64,000 nt of DNA from Coleophoma eucalyptorum (GCA_026120035.1 JALRME010000011.1:1054001-1118000); one strand, 5' to 3'. Numbered from the stretch's first letter, positions 11,363 to 23,019 are shown. The notes: generated by a model from the sequence alone, not told the origin. Program-made: numbers and translations.

Positions 11363-12475
11363 AGCAGTCTTGTTAATAGTAAGTAGAAGGTAGAGAAAAG
11401 ACTCAGAAATTTATCAATAAGAGTGCTGGTTCAACCCTAAAGGCTTCATCCACCAACGTGGATGATCTACGGCTATATATTAAGCATTTATGGCCACTAG
11501 CGCCGAGACAAGCCTCTATTAATCGAGCTGCTATAAAAGGCAGGAGCTCGTACAGCTTCAGGGGGGCACCTTCGGCTGTATGCATAGATTGGGACCAGGG
11601 CCGCGATACCGCTTAAGCCTCTAAGAAAAGCCAGCTTATAAAACTTCAACAGCCCATGAGCTAAGACGAACTTATCTGGAGAGGGAGGTGACTTAATATT
11701 AAGAACTTTACAAGAACTGTACTATTAAGGCCTCTTCCTTTTCTTTTTTTTCTGAAGGGCTTTTCTAAGAAGTATAAACATTGTTGAGTAACTAATAAAA
11801 GTAATCAAGATAAGACTAATTAAGAATACTGTTACAAACTTTAGAGGTAAGAAACGTACTATCAACTTAATACAACACTTCTTACTTCAAACTACCTTGT
11901 AAGGATTATATTAACAGAGAATTAATACTAATAAGAAAATTATTTCCATAACTCAAGACTATATAAGTTAATAGTTAAAGGTTAGTACTTGTTAGTTACT
12001 AAGTACGTAGTCTAGTTACTAGAAGTAAATATATCTTTATAATATTATATGTAAAAAATTTTAAAGTATACACATTTATATAAAATAATAGATTAAATGT
12101 ATGAAGAGCTGCAAGACACCTAGGGTTAGCTCGTCTACTTTATTTCTTGCACCCCTTCTGAAGCGGCAAGCGCTCGTTTACAAATAGAGTTCGACACGGA
12201 ATGTTTGCTTTACAAGAAGCGCGCTATCTACTATTATAATATAGAGTTACGTAGTTTCGTCACTGCGTTCGTGTTGAACACTATTATTAGGTAATGAGAA
12301 TAAGACGCATTTATGAGCCTCATTTAGTTGAGGAAACGCTTCGATTGACTACGAGATATCTGGAAACTATCTTCCTAGCCAGTGGAACGAGGGCATCCGT
12401 TATACCTTCATTCCAACTTTCTACTAATCCTCTGCTCAGACCGTTGATCAACCATAGTGATCTAACGCATCTCCT
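11363..12475. other. AT-rich intergenic region
   Basis: About 1.1 kb between the sulfotransferase-like gene (its promoter lies here) and the 3' end of the second AsaB-like gene. From 11700 to 12110 the DNA is almost entirely A/T. No coding frame, RNA gene or repeat was recognised. Confidence 0.45.
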
Positions 12476-13588
12476 TTACCAGATGCATAAGCAGCGCAAT
12501 TCCACCGACTCTCGGAGTTCTTGGTCTTCCGTTCCAGGCAATTCCACACTCGAATGCAGAACACCCCCTGAAGCCAAGCCGCCGTCCTTTTCGGCATGAC
12601 TATCAAAAAACGTGATAATGATCACCTCTTCTGGCTTTTGTTCCTCGACCCAAAACCACTTATGGCTTTCTGAGTATCTAGACAGATAGCTGTCGATATC
12701 GTGTGTTCCAGTGACCCCCGGTTGCCCAAGGTAAGGAAACTTCATTACGGTAGGCACGTAATCGTTAGGCTGAATTGTCCTTTGGTCGCTCACAGCTAAT
12801 GCATCCCTTCGCACCGTTTTCAAGGGCCTCCAAATTGAATAGATCGCCCATCGAGGTCCGTTGCTCTCTTTATAATTGGTTTTCAAATCTTTACCCTCGT
12901 CGAGTAGAGCATCCTCCGCTTTGATAATGTCGGCCGCAGCTTCAGTAAATTTAGGATGGAATTTTCGGATATGCGTTCGAGCACCACTAGGGGTATAGTC
13001 CAAGTGAACCTTAGCAGATGGCTTCCCGCCGCCTTGGGTGGGATCGAATCCAATGAACTGAGGGAATCCAGTCACCAGATCAAGTTGTGACCGTTTGCGT
13101 GCCGATGTAGGCCCATTCCCACTTTGGTTATCTTCATTGCTATGTAGGACCTGTATAGCAACGGCGTCGTCATCACTCCCTTTGGCAGCCCTGAGCACGA
13201 GGCCATCTGCGACGACGTACTTGCATCCTGTGATTTGTCTCAACATGTCTGCAGTTTCTGGAAGATAGTATTTCTCCAGAAGATCTGGGTCTCGCCAAGA
13301 CAAGGAGCTATAAGGGGCGTTATTAAGAGTAGTAGGATGATAAACGGCCGTGAAGCCGTGAGTCTCTAGCTGGGCATGATTAGCTGAAGCAGGGAGCTCT
13401 TTCACGGTTGGTATGGGTCGCATATTATAGAGCGCGAGAAGTCGCTCATCTTGGATCTCGCTAGCTTCCGGTAGATGGAAAAGATGAGGGCTTGCTTGCG
13501 GCATATGTCCTGCAGCAACATATCGTAGCTTTCCCTTGGGTGCTGGTTGCTGCACAGGTGCAGCTTGCGTTATTGTTGAGGTAGACAT
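12476..13588 (-). CDS. AsaB/CTB9/CmcJ-like oxygenase, copy 2 (long form)
   Basis: An intron-free gene of 370 residues. It shares the family core with copy 1: LETHGFTAVYHPT, a KVHLDYTPSGA block with HxD, SIWRPLKTVRRDALAVSD, SHKWFWVEEQKPEEVIIITFFDSHAE, and a final His and Arg in GVLHSSVELP...LRESVELRCLCIW. It differs by about 70 extra residues: a Pro/Gln-rich N-terminal leader and an insertion around residues 145-170 (SNEDNQSGNGPTSARKRSQ). Compared with copy 1 it has lost all introns and diverged strongly, so the two are old paralogues or separate acquisitions rather than a recent tandem copy. The reaction is probably oxidative (hydroxylation, desaturation or ring formation) with Fe(II). The substrate is unknown. 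Confidence 0.88.
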   Translation of the reverse strand: MSTSTITQAAPVQQPAPKGKLRYVAAGHMPQASPHLFHLPEASEIQDERLLALYNMRPIPTVKELPASANHAQLETHGFTAVYHPTTLNNAPYSSLSWRDPDLLEKYYLPETADMLRQITGCKYVVADGLVLRAAKGSDDDAVAIQVLHSNEDNQSGNGPTSARKRSQLDLVTGFPQFIGFDPTQGGGKPSAKVHLDYTPSGARTHIRKFHPKFTEAAADIIKAEDALLDEGKDLKTNYKESNGPRWAIYSIWRPLKTVRRDALAVSDQRTIQPNDYVPTVMKFPYLGQPGVTGTHDIDSYLSRYSESHKWFWVEEQKPEEVIIITFFDSHAEKDGGLASGGVLHSSVELPGTEDQELRESVELRCLCIW

Positions 13589-14413
13589 AGTTGAGACGGC
13601 GCAATTTTGCGACTTTTTAAATAACCTAGCCCAAGAGTGCTAGAGAAATACCAAACTATATGTATCCGAGCAGGTAGCTGAAATTCTGGGGTTAGATACT
13701 AGTGGAAACTTTGCGAAGGAAGAAACTGTACGGTAAAAGCAGCATTAGTAAAGAGCCTACTTAGGGAGGTCCGTGGGAGGGGGGGGGGGCAGGTCATACT
13801 TCTTGCACCCCACTATAGATACTGTAACCCATTGGACTCAGGGCCCCCGTAATGTAAGCAATAGAGGAGTTCTACGCTAGTAGATAACCAGGTACATCAC
13901 CTACTTTGATAGTAGCGCTTATACTGTCGGTAGGGACCTGATTTAGCAGGTGAAGTAGCCATTGGACATCGGCGAGACTACTGGCTAAGCAACTTGTAAC
14001 AGAGTGGATCTAATCTGCCACTAGAAGGAAAAGCAGAATTTTGCTGCATCAACCTTCCATATGTGTGATAAAAGGGGGGTGTTTGACTTACTTACACGTA
14101 AGAAGTTACTCTATCAGCTAAGTGATTTACAACCTGTGGCCAGGTATGAGATCAAAATTGAACCGATTTCGCAGTATATATATGCAGGAGTCCACCTTCT
14201 GCTTATGGCTATGAATCCCTGTCCGAGCCAATTATTCATAATGCTCAGCTAAGATGGTCAATGAATGATAAACTACAGAATTGAACTAGCAAAACCAAAA
14301 TGCGATGCGTTAATCCCTCCTTTAGTAGAATCCTATAAGTTTCTGACCCGACTATCCACGGTTGGTCCAGGAAAATCTTCTTGCACACGAGCATTCTGAG
14401 TTACTACATAATT
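13589..14413. promoter_or_regulatory. Divergent intergenic region between AsaB-like copy 2 and UGT
   Basis: Both flanking genes start here and point outwards. A run of about ten G residues lies near 13780-13790. No gene was recognised, and a short open stretch at 14061-14252 looks non-coding. Confidence 0.4.
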
Positions 14414-15803
14414 ATGTCCGACAAGAAGCCATTGCTCTTATTTACGTCCTTCGGTACGGTATCGATATACGGCTCAGCTGTGTCCAAGCTGACAGATATT
14501 AGGGATCCATGGCCATTTTAACCCCACAGCCCAAATTGCCGAGGAAATGGTCAAACGTGGATATGATGTTGTATACGTTATCGGTCACGAGTTTGAAGCC
14601 AAAATAAACCAAATCGGAGCAGAATGGGTTCCAACTATAAGCGCCTTCGAGCTCGTCACTCCGGAATTTCAAAATGAAATCGTTAAACTGGAACCTAGTT
14701 TAAGAGGGGTCCTTTACAGTCAAGAACACATCTTTTTAAAACCTATGCCGGAAAGAGCTCAAATAATACAAAACACGTTAGAGAGCATCCGGCAACGAGA
14801 ACCAGACCGGCAGATCATCGTCTTAGACGAGGCTTTGTCTATGGCTATTTACCCTTTCAAACTTGGAAGACCGCCTCCGAAAGGATTCAAGGAATTCCCC
14901 AAGACTATTTCGTTCAACGTCATTCCTTTATTTATCAAATCTCGCGATACAGCTCCTTTCTTACTGGGAATACCTCCGGATTCTTCCAAAGCTGGTTGGC
15001 AACGGAACGAAGAGCTGTGGGAAAAAGTCATGGCTGCAGAATTTGGAGAATACGTCAAAATTCAGAATAAATATCTTAAGGAAGCGGGTGCTACTCGGTT
15101 CCCCGAGGTTCCTTTCGATGCATGGGTTACGACGAAGGATATCTGCTTTCAGATGTGTATTCCTTCTCTTGAGTACCCACGCTCGGATCTGCCCTCTTCT
15201 GTACGTTTCGCCGGGTGCGTTCCTCAGAAGCCACTTGACCCTTCATACCAGTATCCAAACTGGTGGCCCGAGCTTGCGACTAGCAAAGGAAAGAAAATCG
15301 TATTCGTCGCACAAGGCACGATTGCCGTCAACTATGAAGAACTCGTGATCCCAACATTGATTGGCCTTGCCGATCGGGAAGACTTGCTCGTAGTAGCAAC
15401 GTTGGGTATTCGTGGGGCCAATCTTGCGGACGACTTTCTGTTGCCTTCAAACGCTAGAGTCTATGATTACCTGCCTTATGACCCTATCTTGAAATTGGCC
15501 GATGTCTTTGTGAGTAACGGGGGGTATGGTTCTTTGACCCATACCGTAATCAACGGTGTTCCCCAAGTCCTTAGTGGGGTTACTGAAGACAAACTCGAAG
15601 TTGGTATACGTGCAGAAAGAGCCGGGTTGGCAGTCAACTTAGGGATGCGGACGCCCACGCCTGAGCAGGTTGCAAAGGCCGTCGATGTCGTATTATCGGA
15701 CCCCAAGTATAAAGAGGTTGCACTTGCGTTGAAAGAGGAGAACGATGGCTATGATACCTTTGCGATCATCGAAAATCAAATTCTTGAGTTTACTGAATCA
15801 TGA
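14414..15803 (+). CDS. UDP-glycosyltransferase (GT1 family)
   Basis: A tiny first exon (14414-14453) is joined over a 49-nt intron (14454-14502) to one long exon, giving 446 residues. The splice produces the classic start KPLLLFTSFGIHGHFNPTAQIAEEMVKRGYDV, which is the acceptor-binding Rossmann half. The donor half shows KIVFVAQGTIAVNYEELV, ARVYDYLPYDPILKLADVFVSNGGYGS and the PSPG-like end VPQVLSGVTEDKLEVGIRAE. Family members move a sugar from a UDP-sugar to a hydroxyl, carboxyl or amine of a small molecule. In fungal clusters this can be a tailoring or self-protection step. Without the first intron the reading frame would stop at TAA before the conserved N-P-T motif, so the two-exon model is preferred. 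The GTACGG donor is less common than GTAAGT. Confidence 0.9.
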
Positions 15804-17391
15804 AAACCTTAGTGTTACGATTGGGGGCACTGTCACGTTCTAGCGCAGTTTGGCCAAGGAAGTTTACATACAGAAATTCATTAAGAGAAGAATTAAGCGA
15901 GTTAAGCGATCGCGCATAGGACTTGTTAAAGTCGCCAGCGACGGACTCTCTTGTCTTTTCTCGTTAATTCAAAGTCTTCACATATAGGTATTATATTAAC
16001 TCAGGCAATATTATACACTTTATGACAGCAAATTTTTAGAGTTCGTTCAAATTAGGAGTTGCTCAGCGCAAGTACCAAATGGCACGTATAAACTAGCAAC
16101 TCTGACGTGTGACTAGTTAAGTCATTGCAAGTGGGAGTTTAGTGTCATGCAGCGTCTTCATGCCATGACAATAGTATACGAGTGGAAATCAAGCCCCGGG
16201 CATCGCGCTGGTAGCTCCATTTGAAGTTTCCTCGTTGGTTGTGGATGCCGGCGGACCCGCTGCGGGTATGTCCGTACTCGACCAAGATAACGGTAGGGTG
16301 GGACAATGATTTTACAGTAAGAGAACGCCTCTTCCTTAGGGCAGGTCCATCGAGTGGAGCGAAACCCTGCATGTTACTGTATCTGGATAGCAGATGATGA
16401 CGACGCCAGCGTAAAGCCTGCCATTATGGGGGTTTCAGTTTATCCGGATGGTAGATCATGATAACGCTAACAAACGTTAATCCCTGCGATAGGCTTAGTC
16501 TTACTGCACTGCTGCATTACTCCACTCTTTGCCGGCCGGTAATCAGCGGGATTAAGGTTAATGTATCCAACCAGCTTCCCTGCAGGGTGGGGTCTTCGAC
16601 GTCGCGAAGATAACGACAAGATTACTACTGGAGTTTTGCTAGGAATTGGATAACCTCTAAACTGCACAAATGGATCAAAGTACGTATATTTGACCTGTAC
16701 TTGCATAGATACCTAGTTTTCACGTAATACTACCATGCAGGTAAGCCATAGTCGGAACTAAATCAGGCAGGAGATTTTGAATTCTTCTACACTGGGTCCT
16801 CTCTTTATCTCGAGACACCGGAGATATACTAGTAGATAATTTGCGGTACCGTTATCTTTCAAACTTTTACATGGAAGAATGCCAGCAGGCACTCGGGGGC
16901 AATTGTTCATACTGCACCAGCAGGGGTTAACCAGCTTATCTGTCAAGGGGTATGAAAAATTAGTAGCAAGTTAGTAAAACTCAAAGCCTTTTTTAAATTT
17001 AGCAGTATATTGATAGAACCTCAAGAAAATGTATTACGGGGTAAAACAATTTGAATTTACTCGAATTTTAATTCGTTTTAATGGGTAGAGGCGGTCTGCC
17101 GTTGCTGTGTTGAGATATCTTGCACTTATCAGTGTAGGCGTACGTATGTCATTTTCTTTCTTACACACCCTGTCTATGTTGGGACACGGGGAAATTACAA
17201 ATATTAATTGTACAATGGCTTTCTCTCGTATAGAACATTATTACTCAAAGCTGCTTTCTTTTGACGCCATACATCTCTCAACATCTGTTATAGTTCTTGT
17301 GCATTGCCTATAACAATATAATCAATTCATTCATATTATCTTGCTGCCGCATCTGATACCAACTACAATATCTCTATCTCGAAACATCGCT
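15804..17391. other. Intergenic region upstream of the acyltransferase
   Basis: About 1.6 kb without a supported gene. GC content is moderate at 16140-16950 and AT-rich elsewhere. Several short open stretches on the minus strand (for example 16145-16372, 16467-16706) have no recognisable domain and may be remnants. The promoter of the acyltransferase should lie in the last few hundred bases. Confidence 0.4.
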
Positions 17392-18924
17392 ATGCCTCAG
17401 GTCCAGGAATTCCAACTTCACCCCTCCGGTTGGGAGAATGATCCAGAGGAAGAGCGATTCAAGCTATCTACTATCGACTACTTGACGACAACGACCTATC
17501 TTCCCATGGCTGTCTTTTTCAGGCTTGAAGAAGCAGAGAAGATGTTAGTGCTAAGTTAGCGCATATACCCAGGAAGCAAGGTTACTAACTCCTCCAACAG
17601 CAAGGCTGCAACAATACTTAAGAAAGGCATAGAACAGACCCTCAGCCAGATTAGACACTTTTGTGGCATTATTGAGAGGGACGACGATGGCCACCATTCT
17701 ATAGTCAAGAGAAAAAGCAGTACGGTCAAATTTGTCATTCAGTACCTCGACTCGCCCGCGGATACATTCCCGTCCTTTTCCGAGATCGTAGAGTCTCACT
17801 TTGTCTCGTCTATACTTGGTGATATTAATATCTTGTGCAATGCTCCTATGACTTGCGGCAGTAAGCCAGAGGCACATCCTGATAGCCGGCCGGCCATCTC
17901 ATCATTTAAAGCAAACTTTGTCCCTGGCGGTCTTATTTTTATTATACACGGTCACCATTACAGCAATGGCATCACAGGCTTTAACTCTTTGGTTGAACAG
18001 TTGGCGGCGAACTGTTATGCTATTGCACATACGTTTGAGCTCCCCCCTTTTGACATGAGGTGCCTGGATCGCAGCGTTTTGCGTTTGTTGGAGTACGACC
18101 AGCCGTCGAATTCCAAGGAGTCGCAGGTAGACGCACCTCCTCGACCCGGCACAAACATGCAACACAGGCAGTCACAGTCGCTAATGTTCCACCTGCGCAA
18201 GAGCAGAGCTGCAGAGCTGAAAAGGGCTGCCTCGTCGAGTGATGGCTCCTGGATCTCCACATACGATGCAGTATGCGCCATGGTCTGGCGTACCCTCTCT
18301 AGGATCCGCGAACCTCTGTATAAGCCTGGCTTAGGTTACAAGCCGCTATGGGCAACAGGCGTTAGCATACATAAGCTATTTACCAACCCTCCTCTACCTG
18401 CAGGTTTTCAGGGCAACTCACAAGTCGACATTAAATCCACCACGTCTACTATACCGCAGTTGACTCTAGCTGAGGTCATCTCAGAGGCACCATTATCTAA
18501 AATAGCAAGATATACCCGTCAGCTAACTGACAGTGTTACTGCTGATCTTGTGGCTGGCATGCTACAGGAACATGCGAATGTGCGTAACAAGCACGACCTA
18601 TCAATCAACCTTTCGTCCTTCCCACCTCTGTCTATATTAGTGAGCGATTGGCGTGTCGCTAATCTCTGCAAATTCGATTTTGGGTTCGGTGAGCTCAGTG
18701 GTTGGCGGCACTTGTTCGGTGGGGTGCCTCTGTGCCAAGTCCTTGTCTATGCGCCGCATAAGGGCCCGGCTGGAGATGATGAAGGGATGGAACTCCAGAT
18801 TACGTTTGAGACAGAACTTGCGCAGCAGCTGATAACTGATCTGGAGTGGAGCAAGTATTTCGAGTTCAGGGGTATTGATGCATCCGATGGAGAAAGCTTG
18901 AGAACTCAAAAATCCAAGCTATGA
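17392..18924 (+). CDS. BAHD-like acyltransferase (fungal transferase family, trichothecene O-acetyltransferase-like)
   Basis: Exon 1 (17392-17543) and exon 2 (17601-18924), with a 57-nt intron starting GTTAGT, give 491 residues. The N-terminus (LSTIDYLTTTTYLPMAVFFRL) and RHFCGIIERDDDG are typical of the fungal Transferase family. The active-site segment reads IIHGHHYSNGITGF followed by LAANCYAIA. Related proteins have HHxxND, so the Asp of the HxxxD motif is Gly here. The structural DFGWG motif appears as CKFDFGFGELSGW, preceded by VSDWR. The family transfers acyl groups from CoA to hydroxyls or amines. Retention of the catalytic His suggests activity may remain. It is co-directional with the UGT and converges on the P450. 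Confidence 0.88.
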
Positions 18925-19322
18925 TCACGTAGCTAATTACTATTAAAAAGAAGGCGATTTGCGAGTCGTATATGATATTAGCTCAAGGACTACAGGACGA
19001 TGGCTCTGAAAAGAGTAGAAGTGAAGCTATTCCCACCGGAGGGAGCTATTCTCCGAGGCTCAAATAGGCTCTAAGCCCCAAATCCATTTCCTCCATCAGT
19101 TATGTTGCAGTGCACGAGACTAACCAGCAGTTATGATCTTACCTTACTAGCTGAAGCTCAATGAAATTATCGCGTTCACGAGATCCGTAGTATTCGAGCC
19201 TCAAAATCGGCGAAGCCGGGCCACTTTGAGAAGTGGCGCCTACGGCATATTTATATTATAAGACTACATACTACCCATAAAGGAACATCCATGGCATACT
19301 GCGCAGTTACAGTGCAGAAAAG
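18925..19322. other. Intergenic region between converging acyltransferase and P450 genes
   Basis: It contains only the two 3' flanks. An AT-rich stretch lies near 19245-19275. No terminator or RNA could be assigned. Confidence 0.35.
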
Positions 19323-21077
19323 TTATCCATGGCGCAGTTTTACGAAAACCTTCATCTCTGGCCTTAGCCATGTCACAAAGCCCTTTTGATTTCTCATCCA
19401 GTTTTGCGACTTTTCACTTAGCCGCATGTCAAATTTCCACACAGCCCGGCCTAGAATCAGTTTGCCCTCCGCATAGGCAAGACTTACGTTGAGTCAGTCA
19501 AGCCCCTTCACGGGGAAAAATCATAACAATAGTAATAGTGTGACGTACCTTCTTCCTATGCAGTTGCGTGGGCCGACACTGAACGGCTGCAGAACTTCTC
19601 GCCGGTCGTCCGGGAATGCTACCACGTCGATGAATCGTTCCGGGATGAACTCCTCCGGCCGACTGAAGTTAAGGGATGAATGATAGGCGGCATAATGGTT
19701 GACGCCCACTGACGTCTACTCAACTCAAGTTATCACAGTCAGCAAAATTCAGCACCTCCAGAGTATTATAGCAAGTACTACTGGGTAGTACTACTTAGCA
19801 ACTTCTATGAGATCAAGAACACATACCCCGCCTGGAACATAGCCGCCATCAATAATTGCTCCGCCTTTAGGGACCTGTCGCGGAAATCCCGGTACGGCGG
19901 GTGAGTATAAACGCAGACCCTCCTCGAGGACAGCAGCAAGATATGGGAGATGGTCCGTGTTCTCAATGGTCATCATGCCGTCGCTCGCATATGAAGTCGT
20001 CAACTCGTCCGCCAGCTTCTGCATCTTGTCTGGGTGTTGAAGGAGGAGAAACAAAGCCCCAGACAGTAGCGTAGCTGTAGTTTCACTCCCTGCCTGAATC
20101 AGCGTAGCCGAGTTACTCAGCATCTCGCCGAAAGAGAGACCTTGGCCGGAGGGTTGGCGCAGGATGTGTTCCATGAAATCTGGGCGGGGGGCGTTGTTGT
20201 TCATTCGACGCGTTACCTTTTCTTTTGTGAGCTTACGATGCCCATCTTGCCCCTTTACGGCATCAGAAGGAAGCATAGTATTCACGATTTGGCGGGCATA
20301 GCGGCCCAGCAAAGGGATATGCTGTATGATCCGAAAATGCATTTGGGCCTCCTCGATCTGATTCAGCTTCGCAAGCCAATCAGTCGCGCCATTCTCGAGA
20401 CAGCCAAATGGCTCTCCGAATGCGAGATCCCCGATGATGTCAAATGTGACGAAGTTGAACCACTGGACCATATCTACGGCTGTCTCACCATGCTCGCATG
20501 CCCGAGTAAGACCGTTGATGAACCTGCCCACGTAGCCCTGGATCAGCGGCTCCTGCTCACGCAGAGAGCGTAGCGAGAACCCGGGAGAGTATAAGCGCCG
20601 GTAGCGCGCGTGTTCCTCACGATTTCCGTTGACTATGGTAGGTGCGTCGGGGTTTCTCACGTAGAATTCAGGGTCCTTGATCATTTCCAGCTCAGGGGCC
20701 TTCTTGTAAGCGTAGATATCTTTCCAAGCTTGGGGGTTGATGAATGAGAGATTGTTCGGCGCAATACGCACAACGGGCCCGTATCTTGCATGTAGCTCCT
20801 GCATCGCAAGATGGTGTTTCCCTTTCCACATTGCCGCTAGATACGGGAGCTTTGTCACCGCTCGAAGTCGAGGGCCTGGATATCTCGCTAAAGGATGGAA
20901 CAAGACATTATAACCAGCGGATCCAACCAGGAAGACAGCAACCTCTCTTCATTATTACAATGTCTTCAAGTGTTGGATGTGCCTACTCACAAGTGTAGAG
21001 GCGCTGATGATTATATTCTGAATATTTGGTGAAATCCACGTATGTCCAGCCCGAGTGAAATCTGCCCAGTCAAACAT
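19323..21077 (-). CDS. Cytochrome P450 monooxygenase
   Basis: Four exons (21077-20991, 20942-19827, 19715-19549, 19482-19323; introns 48, 111 and 66 nt) give 509 residues, a usual P450 length. The first splice joins an N-terminal membrane anchor (IIISASTLVAVFLVG) to the proline-rich hinge ARYPGPRL. Motifs in order are the I-helix AGSETTAT (oxygen activation), the K-helix EEGLR (ExxR), FIPERF (PERF), and the haem loop FSVGPRNCIGR with the Cys ligand. The layout resembles the fungal CYP65/CYP58-like group that includes trichothecene hydroxylases. It is expected to sit in the ER and to need P450 reductase. In this cluster it is one of five candidate oxygenases. The substrate is not predictable. 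Confidence 0.95.
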
Positions 21078-21425
21078 TGTAGATTTGTGTTATGCTTCGT
21101 TTTTAAAAGTCAGCTAGAAAGATAGCTCTGGCAATAGAAGTAACTTGTAAAGAAATTGCTAAGAAGCTCGCGACGCAAAATCATTTAAACATTTGGCAAA
21201 GAAGCATGAAATCTATATTGTAACTACCCACATTGACTTTTACCCCACTGTTAAAAGTGGACAATTCTTAGCAGAGATATGTGAAGCATAGTAAGGCTGC
21301 TTCGTTCCCGAATCGTATGGTTATCAATCGCCTAAACCTACCTAATATATATAGAAACTAGTATTACTAGCTCTTTATTAATAAAAGCTAAGTAGTGTCT
21401 TTTTATTGTATTAGTATATACCTTT

Positions 21426-21900
21426 CTCTTCCCTAGGCTTATATCGAAGCCAGCATAAACTACCTCCAAATGCAGAAGGTACACCTAATACGGAAGGTAA
21501 CAACTGTTTATACTTGCTACATGCTTATTGCATTATCATTGCATATCGCCTTGCTCGCCAATTTCTCTTAGCTCCTCTCTTCCCTAGGCTTATAAAGAAA
21601 TTAGTTTGACAACCTCAAACTACAGAAAGTACACTTAATACGGAAGGTAAAAAGTCTTTATGATTACTACATGCTTGTTGCATAATCATTGCATATTGCC
21701 TTGCTTGCCAATTTCTCTTAGCCCCCCTCTCTTCCCTAGGCTCACATTGAAATTAGTTGTGATAACTTCAAACTACAGAAGGTACGCCTAATACGGAAGG
21801 TAGATGCTCTTTATATTTACTACATGCATGCTTCTTTTACAACTAGTGCATAGTCATTGAGTAATCATTGTATATTTCCCTGCCTGCTAATTTTTCTTAG
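21426..21900. repeat. Three tandem copies of a ~151-bp repeat
   Basis: The block CTCTTCCCTAGGCTTA, followed by AAACTAC..AGAAGGTACACCTAATACGGAAGGT, then CTACATGC and CATTGCATAT..CCTTGC, and ending AATTTCTCTTAGC, occurs three times. The TCCCTAGGCT core starts at 21430, 21581 and 21733 (spacing 151 and 152 bp). The third copy has a short insertion near 21825-21850. The array lies between the P450 start and the 3' end of the PF10014-like gene, so it is upstream of the P450 promoter. It is non-coding. Confidence 0.9.
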
Positions 21901-22044
21901 CGCTAATATACTATAACTATCGCATTAAATGGACAGGGTTCATCGAAGCTATTTGCTCCGCATGCAGGTTATACCCCACAGTTTCACGCTATCATCAACT
22001 ACGCCACTTCCAGGCCATCAGAACTCTGTTTAACGTCTTTCCAT

Positions 22045-23019
22045 TTAAGGTAACCACATAGGTAAATGCAACGGTACTGTATTGTGGAGCTCCATAGTAT
22101 CTGCATAACCCGACACATGCCCCTCTAGTTTAGGTCGCCGAGTAAACACGACTAGCATATCCCTAGTAGTAGGCTTAGTCGTATCAAGTTGGTGCACTGA
22201 CGTCACGCTGTGCTTGAAGTCATGGTCAACAAAGACCAGAGTGTCCAAGAAGTGCTGGTGGTGCACGCGAGCACGGATAAGAGTCGGGTTCGTCTCCCAT
22301 ACTTGCACGCCAGTAGTCTCTTTGTTGTCGTGCATGAATGTAACGGCGCTATCAGGGCGCATGTTATTGCTACCTAGGAAAACCGTCATCGTGTGATCGG
22401 ACCCGTCCGAATGGACACCTTCAAGTGCGGGCTCTCCGAAAATGCCATGCTCCTTGGAAGTGTGTGTCCGCGCGTTGAACATAGTGCATATCCAAGACGG
22501 AGAGGAATAGTCCAGGCGGTTACGGGGCGTGACTGGGACACCTTGGAAAATGAGTGCTTTGAAGATCATTAGTGCCTGCACGACTGTGTTGCCTTGCATG
22601 ACCGTCGGAGTCTCGTCGAACATCCTAGGGGTCCCAGAGTCATGGCGTTTGTAGTCTTCTTGCACCGTTAATGTGTATGGTTGTGCCTCGAGTCGTCGTA
22701 TGCTGCGTGTCTCTGGGTCGATGCAGTATCGCCCGTAAGTCACCGTGCGATAGTCGAGCGTTGGGTCGGGTCCCGTGAGGTCGCTAATCTGCTGGACGGA
22801 CTCAAAGTCGTCTTTTCTGGCGCCGAGACCTTCCAGAATGGAAATCATGTCCTCTCCTCGGACGAAGATGAATCTATTTTGCAGGTATGTTTTGCGCAGA
22901 GCCATGATGGCGGCAATTGACTCGTAGAATTGTGCATGATAGCGTCGTTCGAGGACATTTAATATGTGAGACCCTCGATGATGGCTCTTGTGCCCGTTAA
23001 CACCGTTCACGATAGGCAT
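22045..23019 (-). CDS. Fe(II)/2-oxoglutarate amino-acid hydroxylase-like protein (PF10014 / IDO-BsmA type)
   Basis: A single exon of 324 residues. The metal-binding HxD lies in ALEGVHSDGSDHTMTVFLG (residues about 196-214). The distal His is in FVDHDFKHSVTSVHQL, and the 2-oxoglutarate-binding Arg is probably in TTRDMLVVFTRRP near residue 300. The order and spacing match the 2OG-Fe dioxygenase family PF10014, whose studied bacterial members hydroxylate free aliphatic amino acids such as isoleucine or leucine. The protein is longer than typical bacterial members (about 240 residues), with a fungal N-terminal extension. It is divergent from the PLP enzyme over a 945-bp region, which suggests coupled expression and a shared amino-acid substrate or product (inference). 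Confidence 0.85.
   Translation of the reverse strand: MPIVNGVNGHKSHHRGSHILNVLERRYHAQFYESIAAIMALRKTYLQNRFIFVRGEDMISILEGLGARKDDFESVQQISDLTGPDPTLDYRTVTYGRYCIDPETRSIRRLEAQPYTLTVQEDYKRHDSGTPRMFDETPTVMQGNTVVQALMIFKALIFQGVPVTPRNRLDYSSPSWICTMFNARTHTSKEHGIFGEPALEGVHSDGSDHTMTVFLGSNNMRPDSAVTFMHDNKETTGVQVWETNPTLIRARVHHQHFLDTLVFVDHDFKHSVTSVHQLDTTKPTTRDMLVVFTRRPKLEGHVSGYADTMELHNTVPLHLPMWLP

Noticed and set aside
16145..16946. Several minus-strand open stretches between the UGT and the acyltransferase
   Set aside because: They are short, mutually out of frame, and show no recognisable motif or splice pattern linking them.
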